Assembly (NCBI GenBank): GCA_023144585.1
Contig: JAGLFI010000013.1
Span: 1-11,444, forward strand
From: Desulfobacula sp.
GTDB taxonomy: Bacteria; Desulfobacterota; Desulfobacteria; Desulfobacterales; Desulfobacteraceae
Length of the DNA: 11,444 nucleotides
Direction: 5' to 3'
In this document: positions 1-5,708 of the stretch, piece by piece
Numbering within the stretch: position 1 is the stretch's first letter
Layout of the letters: every line of letters starts with the position of its first letter
The notes under the pieces: generated by a model
Told to the model about the DNA's origin: nothing
The model's input: only the letters and a program-made list of their open reading frames with translations
Databases searched by the model: none
Translations under genes and position numbers: made by a program

Positions 1-33
1 AGTTCCGTAACAGCCTGTCGAGAGGCTTTGTAA
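1..33 (+). CDS. C-terminal tail of an upstream reading frame, possibly the antitoxin partner
   Basis: Reading from base 1 gives SSVTACREAL followed by TAA at 31-33, two bases before the TTG start of the PIN gene. A short frame ending just upstream of a vapC gene is where its antitoxin normally lies, so this may be the end of a VapB-type antitoxin. Only ten residues are visible and no family motif can be identified. The PIN frame itself is also open back to the window edge, so this tail could be coincidental. Confidence 0.25.
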   Translation, partial: SSVTACREAL

Positions 34-35
34 AA

Positions 36-395
36 TTGTATATTCTTGACACCAATACGATAGTCTACTTCTTCAAAGGCATAGGAAAGGTTGCTGACAT
101 TCTATCAATTGTACTCTATGAAATAGAAGTTGGAATTGCTAAATCAACAAAGCCAAAAAAAAGAAGGAAACAATTAGACTTGCTTATATCACAAGTCAAT
201 ATTTCTTCCTTTGGAGCAAAAGAAGTAAAAACGGCTGCCATGATAAGAGCTGACCTTGAAAGCAAAGACACTCCAATCGGCCCTTACGACACACTTATTG
301 CCGGTACTGCTTTAAGTAACAATGCAACGATAGTTACCCATAACACAAAAGAATTTGAAAGAGTCAATGGCCTTAACTTTGAAGATTGGTATTAG
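36..395 (+). CDS. vapC: VapC-family PIN-domain toxin, probably with an internal deletion
   Basis: This is a PIN-domain ribonuclease of the VapC toxin type, which cleaves RNA using acidic residues that hold Mg2+. Visible motifs are LDTNT (Asp5), LYEIEVG (Glu29), PYDTLIAGTAL (Asp85) and the THNTKEF segment near residue 101, so the catalytic set is present. The start is TTG at 36, with a GAGAGG ribosome-binding-like stretch at 20-25; the frame is open further upstream, so the start is not certain. At 119 residues the protein is short for this subgroup (about 130). From memory of the family, the stretch between GKVAD and SIVLYE normally carries roughly 11-13 more residues, including the IAIP strand. 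That segment appears to be missing in frame here. The family call is confident; activity is doubtful. The antitoxin would lie to the left, beyond the window. Confidence 0.75.
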   Translation: MYILDTNTIVYFFKGIGKVADILSIVLYEIEVGIAKSTKPKKRRKQLDLLISQVNISSFGAKEVKTAAMIRADLESKDTPIGPYDTLIAGTALSNNATIVTHNTKEFERVNGLNFEDWY

Positions 396-478
396 CCCCG
401 GAAAAAAATATTCTTAGTTTAAGACGTATAGTGAAATAGAAGTAATCCCTTTTTTCCCAGATGATTTTAATCTACCTT

Positions 479-531
479 CAAAGACACGGAGGCACGAAGC
501 GGATTATCCCCTTTGTGTTCTGGTGTCTTTG
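479..531. repeat. Imperfect inverted repeat (hairpin-forming element) in the gene-poor gap
   Basis: The left arm at 479-499 and right arm at 511-531 are reverse complements with a perfect 9-bp base (CAAAGACAC / GTGTCTTTG) and only a few mismatches towards the loop. The arms read as 'gacacggaggcacgaag' and 'ctttgtgttctggtgtc', a style of palindromic intergenic repeat common in deltaproteobacterial and other environmental genomes (recalled, not searched). No T-run follows on the + strand, so it is a poor intrinsic terminator. The rest of 396-576 shows no gene or other recognisable feature. Confidence 0.5.
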
Positions 532-544
532 TGCGAAAATAAAA
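527..544 (+). repeat. Direct repeat, left copy (matches 1292-1309)
   Basis: The 18 bases CTTTGTGCGAAAATAAAA recur at 1292-1309 with one mismatch (A to G). The two copies lie 765 bp apart and bracket the promoter, toxin and antitoxin of the degenerate toxin-antitoxin module. The left copy overlaps the right arm of the 479-531 inverted repeat; the right copy has no matching left arm. Confidence 0.5.
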
Positions 545-576
545 GCTTATTGTATTTTAATTTTCAAGAATTTTTA

Positions 577-605
577 TTGACATATACATGTACGCCCTAT
601 AGTAT
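577..605 (+). promoter_or_regulatory. Promoter and likely autoregulatory operator of the second toxin-antitoxin module
   Basis: A perfect -35 box TTGACA (577-582) is followed after 17 bp by TAGTAT (600-605), a 4/6 match to the -10 consensus. The 8-bp palindrome TACATGTA (585-592) lies between the boxes, and the heptamer GACATAT occurs at 579-585 and again at 613-619, flanking the -10. Such symmetry and repeats over a promoter fit binding by a toxin-antitoxin complex that represses its own operon. The toxin start follows at 647. Confidence 0.55.
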
Positions 606-646
606 AAACATGGACATATTAAAAACAGGACAATAGGAGAATAATT

Positions 647-1107
647 TTGAGTGGCTATCTGTTAGATACACACGCACTGATTTTCTGGTTTAACAAAGAA
701 AATGTATCCCGCAAATATGTTAATTTTCTGGACGAACAAAATGAATTGGAAAATCTATATGTTTCATCAATTTCATTCTGGGAGACAGCTCTTCTTGTTA
801 AAAAAAGAGGCTCGAACTTGAGGATGTTGATGCCTGGCGTATCAGTTTAATTGAAAGCTCTAATATTAGACTTATTGATCCTACAGCAGGGGAAATGATT
901 GGATTTGTGAATCTGCCTGATTTCCATAAAGATCCTTTTGATCGTCTGCTCATTGCCCAGGCCGTTAAAAACAACTTCTTTTTTGTAACAAAAGACAAAA
1001 CAATACAATGTAAAAACTTTCTGGATTTAAATAAAAGGGGTATTTATGCTAAATATAACAGTGACAGCCTTAAGAGGGAATATTTTTGCAATATTGAAAA
1101 GAGTTGA
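647..1107 (+). pseudogene. PIN-domain toxin (VapC-like) broken by frameshift
   Basis: A TTG start at 647 has AGGAG at 635-639, seven bases away. The first frame reads SGYLLDTHALIFWFNKE and SSISFWETALL, then runs out of homology after the A7 tract at 800-806 and stops at 850. The PIN domain resumes in the -1 frame with RLELEDVDAWRISLIE, then DPFDRLLIAQA and FFVTKDKTI, reading to TGA at 1107. Together these give a whole PIN domain: Asp of LLDTH, Glu of FWETA, and Asp of PFDRLL and TKDK. Shifting back by +1 in the A5 tract at 1012-1016 returns to the original frame and a TAA at 1028-1030. That gives about 127 residues, the usual length, and leaves room for the antitoxin ribosome-binding site. 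I infer two compensating A-tract indels (a lost A, then a gained A). Sequencing error is possible. Confidence 0.75.
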
Positions 1108-1272
1108 ATCAGGTGAAAATGTGGTTATTACCCATAATAAAAAAAAGTTGCCTATCTAAAACCAGTGAAAAAAAATGACTGGCGCAAACAATGCACAAAG
1201 AAACCCAAACTGCTTGTTTCGATGGATGAATTCATCAAACCTGTTGAAGATATATGGGAAGATTATATATAA
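1046..1272 (+). pseudogene. Phd/YefM-like antitoxin broken by a poly-A frameshift
   Basis: ATG at 1046 has AAGGGG at 1035-1040, five bases upstream. The first frame reads LNITVTALRGNIFAILKRV and ESGENVVITHNKKK, matching the N-terminal DNA-binding pattern of Phd/YefM antitoxins (short strand, helix, then a VI-T-x-N/R strand). It ends at TAA 1157-1159 after only 37 residues. The -1 frame from the A8 tract at 1139-1146 continues naturally with VAYLKPVKKNDWRK, then LLVSMDEFIKPVEDIWEDYI, ending at TAA 1270-1272. That would be a normal antitoxin of about 75 residues with an acidic, toxin-binding C-terminus. It sits downstream of its presumed toxin, the reverse of the common order. It is broken as read, unless the A AAA AAG heptamer allows frameshifting. 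Confidence 0.7.
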
Positions 1273-1291
1273 AAGATGCAAACTTTTAAGC

Positions 1292-1309
1292 CTTTGTGCG
1301 AGAATAAAA
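1292..1309 (+). repeat. Direct repeat, right copy (matches 527-544)
   Basis: CTTTGTGCGAGAATAAAA differs from the left copy by one base. It lies between the end of the broken antitoxin and the queD promoter, so it marks the right edge of the toxin-antitoxin insert. Confidence 0.5.
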
Positions 1310-1319
1310 ATAAAAATTA

Positions 1320-1328
1320 TGGTATAAT
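1320..1328 (+). promoter_or_regulatory. Extended -10 promoter of the queDEC operon
   Basis: TGGTATAAT is a perfect -10 hexamer (TATAAT, 1323-1328) preceded by the TGn extension. The -35 region at the right distance (GAGAAT, 1300-1305) is poor, as is usual for extended -10 promoters. The queD start follows 40 bp downstream with a good ribosome-binding site. I looked for a preQ1 riboswitch in the short leader and saw none. Confidence 0.55.
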
Positions 1329-1367
1329 TCCAGGCATTGATTAAATGATAACTTCTAAGGAGACCTT

Positions 1368-1748
1368 ATGCCGGGTATATATGAAATCTACGTAAAAGAC
1401 CATTTTTCCGCCGCCCACGCACTGAAAGGATATGACGGGAATTGTGCGAATATGCATGGGCACAATTGGATCGTTGAAGCCTATATCCAGTGTACAAAAC
1501 TCAATAAACTGGGTATCGGCATTGATTTCAGGGATATCAAAAGTGTAGTTAAGGATGTGTTAAGCAAACTGGATCATACTACGCTCAATGATGTGGCGGA
1601 ATTTGGCAGCATTAATTCCACATCTGAAAATATTTCCAAGTTTTTATATGCCGAGCTTTCCCGCCGGTTGAACACCGAACATATCACCGTCCGCAAGGTG
1701 ATGGTTTTTGAAAGCCCGGGATGCGGTTCTTCCTATCAGGAGGTATAA
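1368..1748 (+). CDS. queD: 6-carboxy-5,6,7,8-tetrahydropterin synthase (QueD)
   Basis: QueD converts 7,8-dihydroneopterin triphosphate to 6-carboxytetrahydropterin, the second step from GTP to preQ0 and queuosine, in the cytosol. The 126-residue protein has the family length. Zinc ligands are His17 (HFSAAH) and His30/His32 (MHGH). The catalytic Cys26 lies four residues before the HGH motif, Asp69-His70 are in LDHTTLN, and the C-terminal FESPGCG segment carries the substrate-binding Glu. The start ATG has AAGGAG at 1357-1362. It is the first gene of a queD-queE-queC operon; its TAA directly abuts the queE start. GTP cyclohydrolase I (folE), which supplies the substrate, and queF are not in this window. 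The identification is firm. Confidence 0.95.
   Translation: MPGIYEIYVKDHFSAAHALKGYDGNCANMHGHNWIVEAYIQCTKLNKLGIGIDFRDIKSVVKDVLSKLDHTTLNDVAEFGSINSTSENISKFLYAELSRRLNTEHITVRKVMVFESPGCGSSYQEV
1738..1744 (+). promoter_or_regulatory. Full-consensus Shine-Dalgarno for the TTG start of queE
   Basis: AGGAGGT lies inside the last codons of queD and fully matches the anti-Shine-Dalgarno, four bases before the TTG at 1749. It decides the queE start: TTG follows the queD stop with no gap, so strong ribosome binding plus coupling offsets the weak start codon. Confidence 0.75.
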
Positions 1749-2393
1749 TTGCCGCTTGATGTTTGCGAAATTTTTTACAGTCTTCAGGGGGAATCCACCT
1801 TTATGGGGCTGCCCTGCATTTTTATACGCCTTTCCGGATGCAATCTTAATTGTTCCTGGTGTGACACGCGCTATGCAGATAAAGCATCTTATTCAATGAA
1901 TTTTGAACAGATCTTAAAAAAAATCACTACCTTTAATTGCAACCTGGTTGAAGTCACCGGTGGGGAACCCCTGTTGCAGAATGATACGCCTGCACTGATA
2001 TCCCTACTTTTAGAGAAAAGCTATCAGGTTCTCCTTGAAACAAACGGCAGTCAAAGCATTAAGGATATCCACACCGATTGTATCAAAATCATGGATATCA
2101 AGTGTCCCTCCAGTAATGAATCTGACAGTTTTTTATTCGAAAACATTAAATTTTTAACGGAGCATGATGAGATCAAATTTGTCATTGGGTCTCAAAAAGA
2201 CTATAAGTTTGCCAAGACCATTATTGAAGATAAATTATACAAGATATCGCAAAACAAAATTCATCTTTCCCCGGTTTTTGGGCACATCTCACCTGAGGCC
2301 ATTGCGGGTTGGATGCTTGAAGATAATCTTCCTGCCAGGCTTTCCCTGCAGCAGCACAAAATAATATGGCATCCTGACAAACGAGGAGTTTAA
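1749..2393 (+). CDS. queE: 7-carboxy-7-deazaguanine synthase (QueE), radical SAM
   Basis: QueE is a radical SAM enzyme that rearranges 6-carboxytetrahydropterin to 7-carboxy-7-deazaguanine (CDG), the product used by QueC. The N-terminus EIFYSLQGES is the family signature. The [4Fe-4S] cluster ligands are Cys31, Cys35 and Cys38 in GCNLNCSWCDT, the CxxxCxxC form. EVTGGEPLLQ is the SAM-binding GGEP motif, followed by LETNGS and the DIKCPSS substrate region. At 214 residues it has normal family length. The TTG start immediately follows the queD stop and is supported by AGGAGGT at 1738-1744. No key residue is missing. queC begins 9 bases after its stop. Confidence 0.95.
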   Translation: MPLDVCEIFYSLQGESTFMGLPCIFIRLSGCNLNCSWCDTRYADKASYSMNFEQILKKITTFNCNLVEVTGGEPLLQNDTPALISLLLEKSYQVLLETNGSQSIKDIHTDCIKIMDIKCPSSNESDSFLFENIKFLTEHDEIKFVIGSQKDYKFAKTIIEDKLYKISQNKIHLSPVFGHISPEAIAGWMLEDNLPARLSLQQHKIIWHPDKRGV

Positions 2394-2402
2394 AATAAAC
2401 AC

Positions 2403-3092
2403 ATGACAGATAAAGCCATCGTACTTTCCAGCGGCGGGATTGATTCCACTACTGCAATGGCCATTGCAAAATCAAAGGGCAAGGAGATTTACGCCTTAAG
2501 TTTTAAATATGGACAAAGACACTCAGCCGAGCTTGAGGCTTCCAGGAAAGTTGCCAAAGCCCTTGGAGCAAAGGTTCATAAAATCATTGATATTGATTTA
2601 AGGCAATTTGGCGGCTCTGCCCTCACCGATGAAATAACTGTTCCCAAGCATGATACGCTGGATGAAATCAGGGAAGAAGAAATCCCCATTACCTATGTTC
2701 CGGCCAGGAACACCATTTTTCTGTCCTATGCCATGGCCTGGGCCGAAGTTTTAAAGGCGGCATCCATTTATATTGGTGTGACTGCCGTGGATTATTCTGG
2801 TTATCCGGACTGCAGGCCCGCCTTTATTGAGGCCTTTGAAAAAATGGCCAATCTTGCCACTAAAATCGGAGTGACAAAAAAAACCATACGAAAAATTGAA
2901 ACCCCTTTAATCCATCTTTCAAAAGCAGATATCATTAAAACCGGAGATAAATTAGGCGTGGATTATTCTTTGACCCTTTCCTGCTATGATCCGGATATAA
3001 ACGGCAAGTCTTGCGGGAGGTGTGATTCTTGTCTTCACAGGATAAAAGGATTTAAAGAGGCAAAAATTTTTGACCCTACGATTTACTATTAG
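2403..3092 (+). CDS. queC: 7-cyano-7-deazaguanine (preQ0) synthase (QueC)
   Basis: QueC uses ATP and ammonia to turn CDG into preQ0, the precursor of queuosine and of 7-deazaguanine DNA modifications. The ATP-binding PP-loop SSGGIDSTT is at residues 9-17. The [17 protein letters not shown] segment is typical of the family. The structural zinc site is formed by Cys194, Cys204, Cys207 and Cys210 (SC..CGRCDSC). The length of 229 residues is normal. The start ATG has AGGAG at 2384-2388, 14 bases upstream, which is rather distant, so coupling to queE may help. The 3' end overlaps the convergent iron-sulfur gene by 17 bp, so no terminator fits between them. Confidence 0.95.
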   Translation: MTDKAIVLSSGGIDSTTAMAIAKSKGKEIYALSFKYGQRHSAELEASRKVAKALGAKVHKIIDIDLRQFGGSALTDEITVPKHDTLDEIREEEIPITYVPARNTIFLSYAMAWAEVLKAASIYIGVTAVDYSGYPDCRPAFIEAFEKMANLATKIGVTKKTIRKIETPLIHLSKADIIKTGDKLGVDYSLTLSCYDPDINGKSCGRCDSCLHRIKGFKEAKIFDPTIYY

Positions 3093-4389
3093 CAAAAAGC
3101 GCTTCGCTGAAAATCTCCACCGGGTGCTTGACCAAAATGGACTGGTTATGTTTTGCCAGCATGTCGGATATCTGCATCATACAGGCAGGGCATGACGTTG
3201 CAACGATTGAGCAGTGGGTATCCATAATATTTTGGGCTTTTACCTGACCGATCTTAGAAGAAATATCATAATATTGAAGGTTAAAGCTTCCTCCCATGCC
3301 GCAGCAGGTGTCGCTGTCCTTCATTTCTTTTAATTTATGACCGCAGGCTTGAATAACCAGACGTGGCTCCTTAAACACCCCAAGGGACTTTTTAAGGTGG
3401 CAGGGATCATGATAGGTAATGATCTTTCCTTTTCTCTCTTTGTCCGGGTCTTTATCTAAAATTGCCAAAGATAAATCAAAGCGTTTTTCCATTAGCCAGC
3501 TGATATCTACCGTTTTTTCAGCCAGGACTTCAACCTGCCTTAACAGATCTTTATCCAGATGTTTTAACAAAGAGGGCCATAATTTTATAATGGTGGATGA
3601 ACAGGTGGCGCAGGCAGTCACAAGATAGTCAAATTTTTCCTTTGAAAAAAGTTCTACATGGGTTCTGACAAGGACTTCAAAGGTTTTAATATCCCCTGAT
3701 GCAATTGCGGGGATACCGCAGCAGCCCTGATGGGAAGGAATAAAAATCTGAGCATTAAAATGCTTTAATACGTCAACCACGCTGTGGGCAATATTCGGGA
3801 AGGCTTTATCTATCAGGCATCCCACAAAAAAAGCCACTTTTATGCCTTTTGCCTTTACCCTGTAATCCAAATCATCAAGCGTTTTATTAAAGGGTGATTC
3901 TTTGAGCGGAACAATATGTCGATGACGCAGCAGCGGGGAAGCAATCCTGGCGCAGGAGGTCCCCTGGAGATTATCCTGTTTTTTGAAAAAAATTTTCTGA
4001 AACGAAGCAACCATCCCCATGATGCTATTGAATGTTTCTGGATTGGACAAAATTTTCTTAAATATTAATTTTTTAGCAAACGGCAGCCCGAGATATTGAG
4101 TAATGATGGCTCTTGCCTTTAAAAAAATTTCAACAACATTTACATTACTGGGGCAGCCATGGGCGCAGGAACCGCAGAGAAGACACTTTTGAAGCCGTTC
4201 ATTAACTCCTTTGGCATCATCAAACATCTCATCCATTAATCCATTGATCAGGGCAAGCTTGCCCCTTGATACATCTGCTTCTTTGTGAGTCTGGGCAAAC
4301 AAAGGGCAATTTGCCTGGCACATCCCGCAGCGGGTGCACACGGCAAGCTGATCGGAAAGATGCCGGACATCACGGGCAAGCTGCTGCAT
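3076..4389 (-). CDS. GlcF/LldE-type iron-sulfur subunit of a 2-hydroxyacid dehydrogenase (CCG domains)
   Basis: This is the electron-transfer subunit type found with FAD-containing glycolate or lactate dehydrogenases. Two [4Fe-4S] motifs are seen, [12 protein letters not shown] and [12 protein letters not shown], followed by two cysteine-rich CCG domains (CCGIP with ACATC; CCGMGG with CPAC). From the ATG at 4389 ([18 protein letters not shown]) the protein has 437 residues, with its first cysteine at 18, as expected for the family. Longer starts exist at 4452, overlapping the serB stop by 8 nt, and at 4500, inside serB. They would add a hydrophilic N-terminus of three LKVTSN-like repeats encoded by an 18-bp tandem repeat. 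I chose 4389 because family resemblance begins there and a GAAGG motif lies 11 bases upstream. No FAD subunit (GlcD) is adjacent, so the substrate cannot be named. Confidence 0.85.
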   Translation of the reverse strand: MQQLARDVRHLSDQLAVCTRCGMCQANCPLFAQTHKEADVSRGKLALINGLMDEMFDDAKGVNERLQKCLLCGSCAHGCPSNVNVVEIFLKARAIITQYLGLPFAKKLIFKKILSNPETFNSIMGMVASFQKIFFKKQDNLQGTSCARIASPLLRHRHIVPLKESPFNKTLDDLDYRVKAKGIKVAFFVGCLIDKAFPNIAHSVVDVLKHFNAQIFIPSHQGCCGIPAIASGDIKTFEVLVRTHVELFSKEKFDYLVTACATCSSTIIKLWPSLLKHLDKDLLRQVEVLAEKTVDISWLMEKRFDLSLAILDKDPDKERKGKIITYHDPCHLKKSLGVFKEPRLVIQACGHKLKEMKDSDTCCGMGGSFNLQYYDISSKIGQVKAQNIMDTHCSIVATSCPACMMQISDMLAKHNQSILVKHPVEIFSEALFANSKS

Positions 4390-4390
4390 T

Positions 4391-4444
4391 TTGCTTGTGA
4401 CCTTCAGGTTGCTTGTGACCTTCAGGTTGCTTGTGACCTTCAGG
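4391..4444 (-). repeat. Three perfect tandem copies of an 18-bp unit at the serB/glcF-like junction
   Basis: The unit, in gene orientation CCTGAAGGTCACAAGCAA, occurs three times at 4391-4408, 4409-4426 and 4427-4444 with no mismatch. It starts right after the serB stop codon and ends one base before the ATG at 4389. Each copy carries the ribosome-binding-like GAAGG. If translated from 4452 it encodes repeats of LKVTSN. The perfect identity implies recent expansion by strand slippage. Confidence 0.9.
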
Positions 4445-5692
4445 CTATCCATATGAATACTCTGTTGCCTGCCGTACTTCCTGTTTAATCTCTCTTTCAT
4501 GAAGGCCGATCAGGTATAAAAGCCCATCCAGGCCAACACTTGAAATAGCATTTGACGCTCTCTGCCGAACGACAGGTTTGGCATTAAAGGCAACCCCTAA
4601 GCCTGCAATGCTGATCATGGGCAGATCATTGGCACCATCTCCCACAGCAATGGTCTGTTCAAGAGCAATATTTTCTCTCTGGGCAAGCTGCCTGAGTAAT
4701 ATTGCTTTTTTTTCACCATCTATGATATCGCTGACAACATTTCCGGTCACCACGCCATTTTCAATGTCCAGTTCATTGGCATACATATAATCAAATCCAA
4801 GCTGTTCCTTTAAATATTCTCCGATAAAGGTAAATCCCCCGGACAATATACCCAGCTTATACCCCAGGCCTTTCAGGGTCTTGGTAACCAGATCCGCTCC
4901 TTCGGTCAACGGAAGGTCTCTTGATATTTTTGCCAGCTGCTCCTCTTTTATCCCTTTTAAAAGGGTCACTCTTTTTTGAAAGCTTTCTTTAAAATTTATC
5001 TCACCCCGCATGGCGGATTCGGTAATCTTATTCACCTGCTCTCCAACACCGGCCAGCTTGGCCAGTTCAACAATCACTTCACCCTGGATCAAGGTTGAAT
5101 CCATGTCAAAGACAACCAGTTTCCTGTTTTTCCTATAAATATTGTCCACATGAAATGAAATATCAATCCCGGCTTTTTGGGAAATCTCCATAAATTTTCT
5201 TCGCATATCAAGAATATTTAACGGCGTTCCACTGACGGAAAGCTGTACGCTTGCCCGGGGATTATCCTGGGTTCTTTTAAGGGAAATCCTTCCTGTCAGG
5301 CGTGTGATGCTGTCAATATTCAAATGATTTGCTGCTATGATTGATGCCACCGCAGAAATCTGCTGGGCTGTCAGTGTTCTACCTAAAAGGGTGATGATTC
5401 TTCTTTCTTTTCCCTGGGCATGGACCCATTTTTCATAATTCTCAAGTTCAATGGGCTTAATATCTATGGTAAGCCCCATATTGTGACCCTCAAACAACAT
5501 ATCCTTGAAAATGGGAGAAAAATCTTTTGAATCAGGAATTTCAGCCAGAATCCCAAGGGAAATATAGTCATGGATTACGGCCTGGCCGATATCCAGAATA
5601 TTAACATCATATTCTGCCAGAATCCCTGTAAACTTTGCATCAAGTCCTTTTCTGTCCCTGCCGGTAATATTTATCAATACTACATCACTCAT
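4445..5692 (-). CDS. serB: Phosphoserine phosphatase (SerB) with two N-terminal ACT domains
   Basis: SerB hydrolyses phosphoserine to serine, the last step of serine synthesis. The 415-residue protein has two ACT domains, about residues 4-80 (VLINITGRDRKGLDAKF) and 97-175 (RIITLLGRTLTAQQISA). ACT domains are amino-acid-sensing folds and suggest feedback control by serine. The HAD phosphatase domain follows from about 190: nucleophile Asp196 and acid/base Asp198 in FDMDSTL, the serine of LSGGF, a lysine in DGEKKAILL, and GDGANDLPM for Mg2+. The start ATG at 5692 has AAAGGA about eight bases upstream and follows the MFS stop by 16 bases. All catalytic motifs are intact. The gene is in the long minus-strand array, upstream of the iron-sulfur subunit. 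Confidence 0.93.
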   Translation of the reverse strand: MSDVVLINITGRDRKGLDAKFTGILAEYDVNILDIGQAVIHDYISLGILAEIPDSKDFSPIFKDMLFEGHNMGLTIDIKPIELENYEKWVHAQGKERRIITLLGRTLTAQQISAVASIIAANHLNIDSITRLTGRISLKRTQDNPRASVQLSVSGTPLNILDMRRKFMEISQKAGIDISFHVDNIYRKNRKLVVFDMDSTLIQGEVIVELAKLAGVGEQVNKITESAMRGEINFKESFQKRVTLLKGIKEEQLAKISRDLPLTEGADLVTKTLKGLGYKLGILSGGFTFIGEYLKEQLGFDYMYANELDIENGVVTGNVVSDIIDGEKKAILLRQLAQRENIALEQTIAVGDGANDLPMISIAGLGVAFNAKPVVRQRASNAISSVGLDGLLYLIGLHEREIKQEVRQATEYSYG

Positions 5693-5708
5693 TGCCCATA
5701 TCCTTTAA

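Noticed and set aside
799..805. Programmed -1 frameshift site in the PIN toxin (T AAA AAA)
   Set aside because: Slippage would re-pair the P-site tRNA with TAA, which is not a good slippery site. A second shift would also be needed to end the toxin at its natural place. Indels explain it better.
527..1309. An IS element or transposon between the direct repeats
   Set aside because: No transposase frame is present, and the 18-bp repeats do not have terminal inverted repeats beside them.
1329..1367. Possible preQ1 riboswitch in the queD leader
   Set aside because: The leader from the -10 to the start is only about 40 nt, and I see no stem-loop with an A-rich pseudoknot tail of the preQ1 type. 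A queDEC operon alone is not evidence.
3088..3115. Hairpin AGCG/CGCT followed by T5 on the minus strand near the end of the glcF-like gene, as a terminator
   Set aside because: The stem is only 4 bp and lies inside the coding region before the stop codon, too weak to call an intrinsic terminator.
4390..4500. ATG at 4500 as the start of the iron-sulfur subunit
   Set aside because: It lies 56 nt inside serB, has no ribosome-binding site, and the added residues MKERLNRKYGRQ do not resemble the family. 4389, or less likely 4452, is better.
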